Notes: generated by a model not told the origin, from the letters alone. 64,000 nt of DNA from Welwitschia mirabilis (GCA_051453625.1 JBOZIK010000001.1:294795007-294859006); one strand, 5' to 3'. Positions 12,160 through 24,379 are shown, numbered from the stretch's first letter. Numbers and translations are program-made.

Positions 12160-13855
12160 AAGGGATGTCATCCGTCATACCTTCACTCTTTAATGGATCT
12201 AACTATACCTATTGAAAGATGATGATGTAGGTGTAATTACAATCTTATGAGTTTCAAGTTTAGCAAAGCATAGAAGATGGTTACACAGAACCTACAAAAA
12301 CCATAATAGATGTTGTAGGAAACTCCATTATACAAATTAAGCTAAGAAGAGACTAGGAAAATCAAGAAAAGGCAACCTTCATGTATGACTTAAAGGAAAA
12401 GAATGCTCTTTATTTAACTCTTATAATAGAATAATTTAACAAGGTATCTAGATGCAAAATAGCGTAAGAGATATGAAATGTTCTAGTAGGGATATATGAA
12501 GTAACTTATGCTATCAAATAGTCAAAGCTTCTTGTATGGACAAATCAGTTTGAAAATCTCAAAATGAACAATGGATAGAGAGTTCATGAGTACTTCACAA
12601 GAGTATCCAATATTGTAAATTCTATACGTGACATAGGTGAATTATTTTAGAGGCCAAAATAATATAAAAGATTGTTAGATCTTTAACTCTAGAATATAGG
12701 CCTAAGGCAATACCCATGGAAGAATGAAGAGATTTCAACTCCATAAAGATTAAAAAACTACAAAGTGCTTTAACATCCTACAAAATAAATATCATCTAAG
12801 ATGTTGATTTAAATAGAAGTCTATTGCTCTTAAAACTAGTAAAAGTACAAGACAAAGTTTTAAATGAAAAACAAAAGAAGAATCAGAAGGAGATAACTCT
12901 GAAGAAGATGTAAATGAAGAACATGCTCTCATTACAAGGTGAATTAAAAGGCTTTTCTCATGCAAACACAACAAAAAGAAGGACTACAAAAAATGATCTA
13001 GATTTTAAGACATAGTTAATTTTAAAGGTAAGACTCATGGTAATACTTTATTTGTTTCTAAACTAATGTTTTCAAGCTAGAATGTTGGGTATGTAAAGGA
13101 CGAGAATGCATAGCCTCTAAATACCTTAGTTCTAATAGAATGGGATGATGATGAAAAGCACAAAAGGAAGAGCCAAACAAAGGATATCTTTCTTCATAGG
13201 ATGGGATAATGATGAATATGTAACATATAATGATGAAAAAAATCATCCTTCTTACATGAGCATAGTACATATTCAAAAAGAAAATGATGAGAAAAAAGAA
13301 CAGTCTAAATCATAAAGTGAAGATGAAATAAGTATGGATCTCCAACAAAGATATTATTCAATTTTTGAAGAATTCATTAAATTTCAAAAGGTATATGCTA
13401 AAATGAAAAAATTACTTCATTCATGTGAGTTATCTTATAAACAAAAAAAGAATTCTTTCAATAAATTATCTTCTAAAAACTCATCTCTTAAATCTTAGGT
13501 TTATAAACTAACATGTGAATTAAAGAATGTAAGACAAAAACTCTCAGACTTAAAGAAAATCAATGAAAATTTTATCCAAGGGAAGGATACATTAAACATC
13601 ATGTTGGAACAATGTAGAAGATCAGATAAAAAAAGTGGCTTAGATCACAATGAAGCCTCCACTAGAACTTTAGGCTCATTGTTCAATAAATGTAATTACA
13701 AACCAAGGTATGAGCATTTAGTATATACAAATAATATTATATATGATTACTACTTCAAAAGAGACCATTATCAATTTAATTACCCTATAAAATTCAAAAA
13801 TAGATATTACACTAATAATGATAAGATTCCTAGAAGTATGGTATAATGTTTTGTG
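12160..13855 (+). pseudogene. SIRE-like copia gag, decayed
   Basis: Translation in shifting frames gives a copia gag (UBN2-type): TEPTKTI near 12,290, KATFMYDLKEKNALYL near 12,370, VLVGIYEVTYAIK near 12,485 and VHEYFTRVSNIVNSI near 12,580. A possible zinc-knuckle remnant CWVCKGREC is near 13,085. After it comes a lysine/leucine-rich coiled-coil-like stretch (13,390-13,600) ending in a surviving 81-codon open frame (13,601-13,846) with KSGLDHNE. Such a coiled-coil tail is usual in SIRE gag. Gag forms the particle that packages the element's RNA. Stops throughout make it non-functional. Confidence 0.8.
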
Positions 13856-13945
13856 CATGCTAAAATAAAGAAAATATGAGTTCTAAAATCAAGAGTAGCA
13901 CTTTTAGCCCAAACTACACTAAGAGCATTAAAGAAACATGTCTAG

Positions 13946-14215
13946 TATGTTGACAATGGATGTTCAAGGTAGATTACTAAAGACAAATCCATCTTTATCA
14001 CCTTGGTGGAACAAGACAAAGGAGTGGTTACTTTTGGAGATAACACAAAAGTACATATTAAAGGTATTGGAACCATTAGAGGAGGTTATCTACTAGAGGT
14101 AAAATATGTATTCTTTGTAAAATGTTTGCAATATGATCTTTTGAGTGTTATTTGATTATGTAATGCAAATTTTTCTATTATCTTTACAAAAGAAGATTGT
14201 GTCTAAAGAACAAAA
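13946..14215 (+). pseudogene. SIRE-like copia protease
   Basis: The frame reads YVDNGCSR, then GVVTFGDNTKVHIKGIGTI, then LQYDLLSVI. It corresponds to the copia aspartic protease, whose active site is normally DSG followed by C/A-S-RHMTG, then tFGDns...I.GiG. The catalytic aspartate (13,952-13,954) is intact, but the following serine has become asparagine. The family role is to cut the gag-pol polyprotein. Confidence 0.78.
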
Positions 14216-14274
14216 TTCAGCAAAAGTCCTTTTTATCACTATTAGAAAGTTAAATGTTTATATCACTACTCTAT

Positions 14275-14990
14275 AAGATATTTCTAATAAGAAAACCAAG
14301 TGTTATTAATCACAATAGGTGAAACAGAGCTATGGTATTAAAAAACTTGAACATGTAAACAAAATATTGCTCAAAATCTTCTCTATAAAAGAAAGGGTAA
14401 GAGGGCATCCTAAGTTGAAAATCATTGATAATCAAATTTGTGAAGCATGTCTAAAAGAAAAGAAAATAAAAGTAAGATTTGATAAGAAAAACTTTATCAT
14501 AACTGAACATCCTTTAGATCTTTTACATGTTGACATTATTGGTCCATCTCCTATAGAAAGTCTTAGAAATAAGAGATACTATTTAACTATTATTAATAAT
14601 TATTGTTGTTCTACATGGATAGCATCCCTTGCATACAAGGATGAGCATTTAATACTTTCATTAATTTTTGTATTAGGTTACAAAATAAAAAATGATACAA
14701 GATCAATATGATAAGAAGTAACAACGATATGAAATTTAAAAATGCAAAATTTAAAGAGTTCTGTGAATAGTTTGGCATTCTCCATTAATTCTCTATGCTA
14801 AGAAACCTCACTTAGTAAAATGGCCAAGACGATGATGCATGATAAATAGGTGCCTTATCATTTTAAGCAAAAAAAATTAATGCTACATGCTACATTTCAA
14901 ATCACGTTTTAGTAAGACATTTCACTTCTAAAACTCTATATGAGATATGTTTTGATATGAAACCATTCATAAGTTATTTTTACATGTTTG
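14275..14990 (+). pseudogene. SIRE-like copia integrase (GAG-pre-integrase and core)
   Basis: A 130-codon open frame (14,319-14,711) survives. It contains VRGHPKLK, then CEACLKEKK of the zinc-binding domain, then LDLLHVDIIGPSPIESL, where the D of HVDIIGP is the first catalytic residue. The normal DDYSR motif has become NNYCC. Downstream, frames give FKNAKFKEFCE near 14,730, normally followed by the final catalytic region, which is scrambled here. A linker open frame at 15,076-15,327 leads to the reverse transcriptase. Integrase inserts the element's DNA; this copy cannot act. Confidence 0.82.
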
Positions 14991-15379
14991 GTTTAAAGTG
15001 ATTTATTTTGAATGAAAATGATAGTTAAGAAAGTTTCATTCAAAATTTAATGATGGCATTTTTCTAGGATATTTCATGATCAGCAAAGCATACCAAGTGT
15101 ACAACAATAAAACCCATGCACTAGAGGAAATTACAAATGTAAAAAGAAGTGATACTGACTCAACTTCTGTCTATGTACAAGATGATTATAGTCCTATGCA
15201 AATTACTCAATCATATAGTGAGAAGAAAGAAGAATATATTTATAAAGAGAATCCTTCAAACATGATCAGACTAAAAATAAGTCACTCTACTAGCAACATA
15301 ATAAGTAGTCCTTATGGTGATATTTAAGCTAGAAGTCATACTAAGGAATTTTGTGGTTTTATAGATTATATTTCATAGG

Positions 15380-16130
15380 CTAAACTCAAAATATTTAAAG
15401 AAGCCACAAATGATGAGCATTATATGCTTGAAATACAAGAAAAGCTTAATCAATTTGAAAGATGTGATGTTTTAAAACTCACTCTAAGATCATTCATCAG
15501 ACCTATTATTGGAACTAAGTGAGCTTTTAGAAATAAGATAGATGAACACTATTAGAAACAAAGTAAGATTATTAGCTAAACAATATAATAAATAAGAAGG
15601 CATTAACTTTGAAGAGTCCTTCATCCTAGTAGCATGTATGAAATCAATAAGAATGCTTTTAGCCTTTGCTTATGTTAAAGAATTCAAACTCCACTAAATG
15701 AATATTAAGAGCACCTTTCTAAATGGAATTCTTTAAGAAGAAGTGTATGTTGAGCAACCAAAAGGTTTCTCAAATTCTTACAAATTAAAACATGTTTACA
15801 AATTGAAGAAGGCTCTTTATGAACTAAAACAAGTACCTATAGCTTAGTATGAGAAATTATCAGGTCATCTTATTGAAAACCATTACAAAAGAGTAATTAG
15901 ATGTAAGTTTATTCATTAAAAGAGATGGTAAATAATTTATTATTCAAATATATGTAGATGATATTAATTTTAGAGCTACTGATAAATTATTATATAAGAA
16001 GTTACTAAGATCATGTAGGATGAGTTTGAAATGAGTCTCATGGGAGAAATAAGCAACTCCTTGGGGCTATAAGTTATGTAACATAAACAAGATATTGTTA
16101 TTTAATAAACTAAATATATTAAAACTTTGC
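15380..16130 (+). pseudogene. SIRE-like copia reverse transcriptase
   Basis: Mixed frames give KIFKEATNDEHYMLEIQEK at the start, then IRMLLAFAYVKEFKLH, EEVYVEQPKGFSNS and LKKALYELKQVP. The catalytic motif IYVDDI, near 15,950-15,970, is intact. Gene order (after integrase) and the YVDD box define Ty1/copia. Stops interrupt every frame. Confidence 0.85.
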
Positions 16131-16164
16131 TAGTTAAATATAGTTTATAGGATTACAAAGCTAA

Positions 16165-16870
16165 ATACATTTCAATGAATCAAAGCACAAAACTAGACAA
16201 AGATGAGAATGGAAAGAAGGTTGATTAAAAGCTATATAGAGGTATGATTAGTAGTTTATTGTATCTTATTACTAGTAGATATGCTATTATGTTAAGTATA
16301 GGAATTTATGCTCATTGTCAGAGTGATCCTAAAGAATCACATCTTATAGCTATGAAAAGAATTTTTCATTATTTAAAGGATACTACTAATGAGAGTCTTT
16401 GGTACTCAAAGCACTCTTACCTTAATATAGTTGGGTATTATAATGCAAATTGGGTAGGATGTAAACATAATAGAAGAAGCATAAATGGAACCTGCTTTTT
16501 GCTTGAGCAATGTCTAATTTCTTAAAGTATCAAAAAGCAAAACTCAACTTCTTTATCAACTACTAAGGATAAATACATTACTACTGGGGGTTTTTGTGCA
16601 TAGCTACTATGGATGAAGAAAACATTAAAAGATTTCAGAATTTATTTAAAAAGCATTCTCATCTATTATAACAACAAAAAATATCAAAATCTTAAATAAT
16701 TTAAAATAGCATTCAAAAACCAAATACACTGAGATCAAGCATCACTTTCTCAAAGAGCATGTTCAAAATAAGGACATAATGATGCAATACATCAATAATG
16801 ATGATCAATTTACCAATGTATTCAAAAAAATCATTAATTAGTGAAAGGTTTATAAAATTATGCAAGAACT
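16165..16870 (+). pseudogene. SIRE-like copia RNase H
   Basis: An open frame at 16,244-16,525 reads SRYAIMLSIGIYAHCQSDPK, then HLIAMKRIFHYLKDTTN, then NANWVGCKHNRRS. This is the copia RNase H region (family: RPDI.fav..cARFQ..PkesHl.AvKRI.rYLkGT). Further frames give LLWMKKTLKDFRI and end near 16,860 with the element's MQYI..DDQ tract. After this, 16,871-17,060 has no gene. Confidence 0.85.
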
Positions 16871-17059
16871 TGGAAATTGAGCCTTACCTATTAGATAAGT
16901 TATTAGGTAATATCATTCAAATATCAACTCCACTTTATGATATTCTTGAGTTGATATTATAATTAGATGTTAAAAAAGTTAAATTCTATGCATGTTATCT
17001 TACTTTTTTGAAGTGATACTATTATAATGATATTAGAAATAGAATTTTTGAAGCTTCTA

Positions 17060-17250
17060 GATTTTTTGGGAAAGACATCTTTAGTATTATAAACATCTAT
17101 TAGAAAGACATCTTTACATATGTATACATCTATCAAAGATATGTCTTCACATATGTAGACATCTATCTAGCACACATCTTTAAAGTTTTAGACATCTTTG
17201 AAGGTCAAGTACACTTTTAATATTTTCGAAATAAATGTCTTCAAGTAGGT
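17060..17250 (+). repeat. Cluster of GACATCT/ATGTCT motifs in the copia internal region
   Basis: Short motifs AAAGACATCTTT, AGACATCTAT, TATGTCTTC and similar recur about eight times in 190 bp, resembling the motif array of the LTRs. The cluster continues on the far side of the gypsy insertion at 43,585-43,830, which ties the two flanks together as one interrupted copia region. Confidence 0.7.
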
Positions 17251-17251
17251 A

Positions 17252-17793
17252 NNNNNNNNNNNNNNNNNNNNNNNNNNNNNNNNNNNNNNNNNNNNNNNNN
17301 NNNNNNNNNNNNNNNNNNNNNNNNNNNNNNNNNNNNNNNNNNNNNNNNNNNNNNNNNNNNNNNNNNNNNNNNNNNNNNNNNNNNNNNNNNNNNNNNNNNN
17401 NNNNNNNNNNNNNNNNNNNNNNNNNNNNNNNNNNNNNNNNNNNNNNNNNNNNNNNNNNNNNNNNNNNNNNNNNNNNNNNNNNNNNNNNNNNNNNNNNNNN
17501 NNNNNNNNNNNNNNNNNNNNNNNNNNNNNNNNNNNNNNNNNNNNNNNNNNNNNNNNNNNNNNNNNNNNNNNNNNNNNNNNNNNNNNNNNNNNNNNNNNNN
17601 NNNNNNNNNNNNNNNNNNNNNNNNNNNNNNNNNNNNNNNNNNNNNNNNNNNNNNNNNNNNNNNNNNNNNNNNNNNNNNNNNNNNNNNNNNNNNNNNNNNN
17701 NNNNNNNNNNNNNNNNNNNNNNNNNNNNNNNNNNNNNNNNNNNNNNNNNNNNNNNNNNNNNNNNNNNNNNNNNNNNNNNNNNNNNNNNNNNNN
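17252..17793. other. Assembly gap (542 N) hiding the left LTR edge of the outer gypsy
   Basis: Only N. By alignment to the right LTR, about 68 bases of the outer gypsy's left LTR fall inside, so the insertion point and left target duplication cannot be read. Confidence 0.95.
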
Positions 17794-18706
17794 TATTAGA
17801 AATTTATTTGAAGAAAACTGATTTGAAAATCTAATGAAATAAACAAGTAATTATTGATTCTAAGCTTACTATGAAAACTTAAAATGTGGATATCAAAATC
17901 TTAGCTAAATGCAAAGTATAAAACATAAAATCTCTTTCTATTAAAAAGTGAACCTCTATCTAAGCTCATACTTGAATCATTACATTCCTAACCATAAAAT
18001 GATTAAAGTCTTAGTAAGTAAAGTTCTCAAAAGTTTGACAAATTAATATCTCTTCTAGTTATACTCTTGTAAGATTTGAGAAGAGATTAAAACACCTACA
18101 AATCAAATTCTAATATTTTAAAACAAGCTTATAAATCTTTAAAAATAATAGAAGATAAGAAAGAAATCGCATTCCAATTAAGAAACTTGAAAACCTTTTT
18201 CTTTCAATTGTCGCAAAGGAAATACTTTTGCAAGATACATTCTCTTCTTATTTTAGGCCTTTTAAATGCTCAAGAAGATGTAAGAGAAAATTATAATAAT
18301 TAAAGAAATAACTCAGTTTATTTGTGCTGAGTTGTTAACAAGCATTTAGACTTTGAAACATGGTGGTTTAACTAGTCAACAGGAATATTATATAGAAACA
18401 TTATACATACAATAAACTTTTGATGCTTATAATGTTTGTTTCATGGTGACTAAGGAGAAGGAATACATCTTTGAAAGGGTATTATTCTATTCTAGGCACC
18501 TTTGCTAGGCATAAACGATTTCATATCCTTCACTTTTAATGCTACTCCTCTTTTTCTTTAAAATTTTTCCTACATGATAAAATACATTCATAAGTCCATT
18601 GAAACATATCATTTCATAATATTATACTCTAAGCTATAATGATCAAATTTAGGGAGTTTTAGATCACATAATAATAATAAAATATTTCCTTTTTCTTGCT
18701 CTTACA
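17794..18706 (-). repeat. 3' LTR of the outer gypsy (left copy, start hidden by gap)
   Basis: Homologous to 42,638-43,568. Both share GGATATCAAAA, TTGACAAATTAATATCTCTTC and an end ...CTTACA. Homology stops exactly after CTTACA in both copies, marking the LTR edge (TGTAAG on the minus strand). Confidence 0.88.
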
Positions 18707-18718
18707 TCATCCCCTAGC
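18707..18718 (-). other. Polypurine tract of the outer gypsy
   Basis: The plus strand TCATCCCCTAGC reads GCTAGGGGATGA on the minus strand, immediately before the LTR start TGTAAGA. A G-rich purine tract at this exact position primes second-strand synthesis in LTR retrotransposons. Confidence 0.7.
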
Positions 18719-19149
18719 ATAGTTCTTTGACGGTACCTATTAACAGTTGTATTATGCAATATTTAAACTAGTGTTGGAAACATTATTTCTTCATGTTCAT
18801 AAGAATGGGATTTAATTAGATGGCATGGCTAACATTATCTAAACATAATATGTAATTACATTGTAGTTATAATTTAAATATTTACACAATGTTTGGAGTA
18901 ATTAACTATTTGACCATATGTAATGAATAATATGTATTCATTCATAGTTATTTTAATCATAGCTTAGTTCTGATTAAAAAACAAGATAATTTCAAAAATG
19001 TTCCTACTAGTATAACATATTTTCATCAAGTTTAAAAATACTTTTTAAGTATCATGCATGCTAATTTAAAGAAGACCTAAGAAGACAGTAAATGACATAA
19101 CAAAGTATTTGTTGTCTAAAAAATAAAATAAAATTGAAAATTAATATTA

Positions 19150-20470
19150 TTCAATTCTTCTTCAAAGGTTCTCCTACTTGATAATCTAGGTAGTACTGAT
19201 TCTCTAATTAATCATTAAATGCCTGATTCTTTTGTAATCTCCCTAAGATCATATTCTATTAGTCAAGTGCATTCTTAATTTGGTCAATCTCTACTGCTAT
19301 ATTACATTTCACTTACGTCAATCCTTCTACTAGGTCATCTAATTAGTAGATAGTTGATCCCAATATTTTTCTGAATTTGTAGCAGTGGGAAAGCTCACTA
19401 ATGCCATGCTTGCTGTTACATTAGCTTGAATATGTTTTCTAAGTTTTCTGATCTAGCAGTTATAAGGCTAAAGGAATACCACTACGTTAATTTGTATCCT
19501 GACATCACTAAGAGGAATATTTTGTTCCTTAAAAATTCTATTTAGCAAGCATGGAAATGGTAGTTGATTTTGTTTTTTAAATAGTAAAAACTATTTAATT
19601 CTTGAAAAAATGAACTAATGGAGGTTTACTATTTTCTTAGACTCTATATTCAAGAAGAATTCAATATGGTATATCATAGTAAAAAAATGATGGGAGACCC
19701 ATGAGATATTTCTTGTCAATCCTTGTAGAATAATCTATCATACAAGAGTGAAGATATCCCATTTGAATCAACCCAATCTAATTGTTACTTTATTTTTTAT
19801 GATTTTAGTTTTCTTGGCTTTAGTGGTCACTTTGGCTTTATTTTTTAGTGAATAATCTTCCTTAACTAGCACTCTAGTTTCTAATAAACTAGTAACATGG
19901 GTAATAATATGAAGAGAGATACATACCCTTAATTCATTTATGATTTCTATGATTTTTACTTCCATTTTAAGTTTATCATTTCTTTCATCATGGAGCTCCA
20001 TACTTACATAAAATTACTTAATCTTTAAAGGAATGAAACTGGCCCTTTCTTCAACTACATATGTCCATCTCACTTTTGTTAATTTGTAGAAGATCTTGGT
20101 TTGAGTTTCTAAAATTTTGGCATCATATCTATATCTTTAACAAATCTCCAATCCTAGATTTCAAATAATCTCTGCTATTATTATTTTATTAGTTGTAACT
20201 ATGGCCTATGTTTTGATTCTAGCTCTGGGGTAGAGGCCTAATGCTCTTTTACTATTATCCTGATTTCTTTAGTATGTTCTTAAGAGATGTCAGGGATTGT
20301 AGGTCATGTGTCATAATCAAGCTCTGGTACTTTGATGTATTCTTTAGTTCTAGTTCTTCTTTTCTTAAAGGCCTATGCCTCATCAAGCGTCTCTTATAAA
20401 TGTTTCTTAGGCATTTTTGTCATAGCTAAAGCTGACACAACGACAATTTTCTTCATTTCTTTGGTGGTTC
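19150..20470 (-). pseudogene. Post-pol retrotransposon ORF remnant of the outer gypsy
   Basis: On the minus strand, mixed frames give RFVKDIDMM, IFYKLTKVRWTYVVEERA, SFIPLKIK and then the open frame at 19,768-20,001 beginning MELHDERNDKLKMEV. Further down come TARSENLENIF-like and FPCLLNRIFKEQNIPL segments. It resembles the poorly characterised plant retrotransposon proteins found in Athila/Tat/Ogre-type elements, which have no known enzymatic role. It lies on the 3' side of pol, next to the polypurine tract. The 430 bp between the LTR and this remnant hold nothing recognisable. The family link is from memory of motifs only. Confidence 0.5.
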
Positions 20471-20606
20471 CTTAAGTCTTGCTTTGTTATATGTTAGGGC
20501 TTTTGTTTATATTTATGGTTTTGTTGTAGCCTTTTTATGAATGAAAGCTTCTTTCATTTAACCCCATAATCATTTCACTATTATTAGTTCCACTATTGCC
20601 TTCACA

Positions 20607-21132
20607 TGTGATTCACTTTATAGTACAATGTCTTAGATTTAAAACTAGGTTAGAAACTTAGTTATCATTCTTTCTTAAGGATAACATTGGGTATTGGCTA
20701 GAATTACACTAACTTTAATCTTAATTCATGTTACAAAAATAAAAGAAAAGAGAAGAATAGATGAAATGAATCTTAGGTTTTGAAGTTCATCTTAGAAGAA
20801 AGGAAAGTAAACTAGATCCAAGGTATCACTAATTCATCTTATGCAATTATTTACTCCAAAGTTATCCAATTGCCCTTTTGTAAAATAATAAAAACCATCA
20901 AGTACTTTTGGTGTAATTCATGGATCCAACTAATCATTTACTCCAAAGTTATCCAATTGCCCTTTTGTAAAATAATCTCATCCACCATATGATAAATAGT
21001 GGATCCAACCAATCCTTTAATATTAAATAATAATAAAAATTAAGAACTCTAAAGTACTCAAGATATATGAAATTAAAATAAAAAGTAAAAAAGAGGAATT
21101 CACACAAATTAATTAAAAAAGTTATCTAAGCA
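20607..21132 (-). repeat. 3' LTR of the inner gypsy (left copy)
   Basis: Homologous to 28,083-28,578 from TGTGATTCAC to TTATCTAAGCA; both copies lose homology right after CTAAGCA. It shares AGGATAACATTGGGTATTGG and CCATATGATAAAT with the right copy. It is longer than its partner by an internal 87-bp duplication event. Confidence 0.8.
20849..20976. repeat. Exact 41-bp direct repeat, offset 87 bp, in the inner gypsy 3' LTR
   Basis: The 41-bp segment at 20,849-20,889 (ATTTACTCCAAAGTTATCC...) is repeated base for base at 20,936-20,976. The partner LTR has it once. The duplication therefore arose after the LTRs separated, and its perfect identity makes it recent compared with the element. Confidence 0.88.
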
Positions 21133-21559
21133 AGTGTTTATAGCCCTAATGTAGTTAAACATGTCGCAATTAGATCAGTAGAGTTCTATCACAAGTAAGC
21201 ATCCATAGCCTTGATGTAGCTAACTAAACCCAAATTAGTGATTAATGTTGTGTGCTTTTGGAGAAGATATATATTATTTTCTTTCTTCATCTTCTCATAG
21301 TCATTTTTTATGAACTTTTAGGGGGTCATTAGCTCATTAGCATAGTTAAGACAAATCTTATTCATATTAAAGGATTTTTAATTAAAGAGAACATGCAAAG
21401 GTAAATTCCACCTTTTTAATGAAGTTTTATCAAAATCAGATATCTTAAGTGATTACGTTCTTAACTAACCTACTCAAAATAAGTGCTCTTTCCCTTAAAA
21501 ACTCATAAATAAACTTGATCTTAACCATTACTTAGGTGATAACATGATAATTTATTATT
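21133..21559. other. Inner gypsy region between integrase and 3' LTR; no gene seen
   Basis: This stretch holds two imperfect copies of a CAAGT..ATAGCC.TGATGTAG segment (about 21,131 and 21,193), and a pyrimidine-rich run at 21,273-21,296 that reads as purine on the minus strand. No clear polypurine tract abuts the LTR. Confidence 0.45.
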
Positions 21560-22760
21560 GATTTTTATTTTAAAGGATTTTAACCTAAATAATTGAGTCT
21601 TAAAAACTCATGGGTTGATGGTTCAGGTGGAGGGTTCATGAATTTGATGGAATGATTTGATAATGGATTTAGTAAATGGCAAGGTCCAAAATGGTGGTGG
21701 AATGAGTGATAATGTTTTATATGGTGTTCATTGACTTCAAGGAGTTGATTATTTTTGGGATTTTTAATAACTCCATGTAGCAAAACCTTTTTTATTGAGA
21801 AGGGTTCTTTTCACCTAGCTACTAGTTTGGCTGGAAAAAGATCTAAGCATGAGTTTTATAGAAAGACTAGTTATCCCTCCCAAAATTTTTTTTAAGGATA
21901 TGTTAATAATGGTATCTCTTCATCTTATCCTTATTTACTCTTATGTTATATAGGAGTTATTTCTAATTTTATATAGTTCATTGGGTTGTATAAACCTATT
22001 TTTCTTTATAACCTCTAAGCCTAAGTTCATATTCTTAATCGTTTAATAAGCCCTATGCTCAAGTTCCACAAGTAAATAACTTGCTTTAACATAGACTAAT
22101 TGAAAAGGTAACATCTTTAAGGGTGTTTTATAAGTAGTACATCATGCCCATAGGACATCATTAAGTTTGAAAGACGAGTCTTTTCATGTTGAGCTTACTA
22201 AATTTTGAAGGATTTTCTTAAGTTCCCTATTCATAACCTCAACTTAACCACTGGTTTGTAAGTGGTAAGGTGTTGCGACTTTATGTGTAACCCCATATTT
22301 AATGAGAAAATTTTTGAATATTTTATTATAAAAGTGTTCCCTCCATCTCTAATTAAAACACATGGACATTCAAAATGAGTTAAGACATTTTCTTTAAAGA
22401 ATCTAACTATTGTTTTAGCATCATTTGTTTGACAAGAATAAGCTTCAAACCATTTATTTATGTATTCAATACAAACAAGGATGTATCGATGCCTATTAGA
22501 TGATGGGTAATGGCCTTGGAAATTAATTCTCTAACATCAAAGGGTTCAACAGCAAGGATGGGGTTTAAAGGCATTATTTGTTTACAAAAAAGACTCCTTA
22601 ACTTTTGAGAGTTATCACAAGATTTACAGTAAAGATAATAGTCTTTAAAAATTAATGGCCAATAAAAAACAGTTTGGAGGATTTTTGTTGTAGTCTTATT
22701 AGTTAAGTAGTGACCCCCGCAAGCCTTAGAATTGTAGTGTTTTAAGTATGTCTTAAATGT
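21560..22760 (-). pseudogene. Inner gypsy integrase
   Basis: Minus-strand frames give RYILVCIEYINKWFEAYSCQ, TNDAKTIVRFFKENVLTHF, then VLIRDGGNTF, the usual DGGtHF region carrying the second catalytic aspartate, and LTTYKPV where HPQTSGQ normally lies. The C-terminal part survives as an open frame (21,580-21,783) with HGVIKNPKNNQLLEVNEHHIK, matching the end domain of plant gypsy integrases. Near 22,600-22,750 a decayed zinc-binding region is expected and only partly seen. Stops abound. Confidence 0.85.
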
Positions 22761-22879
22761 TGGTTTGAGGAAAACACTTTCAAATGACTTAATCCATATA
22801 GTATTTAAAAAGGCATGGGCTATCTCAAAAGAAATATTTAAGTAAGCTTAAAAACCTCTTTTTATCATTGATGATCTAA

Positions 22880-24305
22880 TGAGAAGGAATATTTTTGAAG
22901 AATAATTAATTGATGATATCTGTAAAATAGGATGTTTCTTTAACTAAAAATATATGTTCATCAGGAAAAGTATCATCAATAGGCAAAGATGTTTGCAGAT
23001 TATTTGAAGATATGCATGAAAGGGGATCTATGAAAACACTATTAAAGACTTTCTTATTCTTAATTTCTAAACTAAATTCTTTAAGGAGAAGGATCCATCA
23101 AATAAGACGTGGCTTTAAATCCTTTTTTACAAAAATGTATCTCAAGGCTGAGTGATTAATGTAAATGACTACCTTAGATCCTCAAAGATAAAGGGTAAAG
23201 ACAATAGCTAAAAGTTCCTTCTCTATAGTAATGTAATTGATTTGAGTGTCATTTAAGATTTTACTAGCATAGTAAATTACAATTAGTTTTTTATCAACTC
23301 TTTTTCCTAAAATAGCTTCTTCTGTAAAGTCACTAGCATTACACATAAGTTTAAAAGATAACTTCCAATTGGGTGGTTGAATAATGGATGTGAAAGTTAT
23401 TTTTCCTTGAGTTGTTTAAATTACTTTAACACGTTAGAGTCTAGTGTAAGGAGGTGTCCTTGCTTGAAAAACCACATAAAGGCTTAGAGATTTGATGAAC
23501 TGCCTATAATATCTTACATGTCCTAAGAATGATCTAATGTCTTTTTGTTTTTTGGGGGATTAGCAGGTATGTGATTAATGAGATCTTATCAGAACCTACC
23601 TAAATTTCTTCCTTAGAGATGACATGTCCTAAAAATATGCCTTGATTTACCATAAAATGGCATTTTTCCTAGTTAAGTACAAGACATTTTTCAATGCATC
23701 TTTTGAGGACAAATTCTAAGTTATTTACACAATGGTTAAACAAGATTCCATAAGCCAAGAAGTCATCCTTGAAGACTTTAACACTTGAATCTAATAATCA
23801 GAGAAGATTCCAAATATGAAACATTGAAGTGGCAGGTGCATTGCATGGGCTAAAGGGTATTCATTTGTAAGAAAATTTTCTATAGGGGTAAGTGAAGGTA
23901 GTTTTGCCTTGATCTTCGGAAGCAATTTAAATCTGATTGTAACCTAAGTATTCATCCATGAAATAGTGAAACAGATGTCCTAAAAGTTATTCTAAAATTT
24001 GGTTTAGAAAATGAATAGGATAATGATCTTTTCTAGACATAACATTTAATTTCTTATAATCAATACATATCCTCTATTTTATAGCATGCTTTGTAGAGAT
24101 AAGTTCGTCATGCTTGTTAGAAATAAGGGTAATTCCCTATTTCTTTACTATAGTATGAGTTGAACTTACCCACTTGCTATCTGAAATAGGGTAGATAATC
24201 CAATTATTAAGAAGTTTAACTACCTCATTTTTAATAAATTCTCTCATAGTTAGGTTTACGTTACATTATGCTTCAATAAATGATTTGGCATTTTTCTTTA
24301 AGTAG
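22880..24305 (-). pseudogene. Inner gypsy reverse transcriptase and RNase H
   Basis: In minus sense the RT begins near 24,180 with VSSTHTIVKK. It continues with ICIDYKKLNVMSRKDHYPI, TTFTYPYRKFSY and NAPATSMFHI. The catalytic box reads VFKDDFLAYG, with the aspartate pair at 23,762-23,767 and K where M is usual. Then come KCHFMVNQGIFLGHVISKEE and RNase H-like frames to about 22,880. These motifs are typical of Athila/Tat RT. It is truncated at its start by a 74-N gap (24,306-24,379). Confidence 0.87.
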
Positions 24306-24379
24306 NNNNNNNNNNNNNNNNNNNNNNNNNNNNNNNNNNNNNNNNNNNNNNNNNNNNNNNNNNNNNNNNNNNNNNNNNN
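24306..24379. other. Assembly gap (74 N) at the start of the inner gypsy RT
   Basis: Only N. Minus-strand coding order continues across it (protease on the far side), so little seems to be missing. Confidence 0.95.

Noticed and set aside
17235-17834. 199-codon open frame crossing N bases
   Set aside because: Almost all residues are N translated as X; it is an artefact of the gap.
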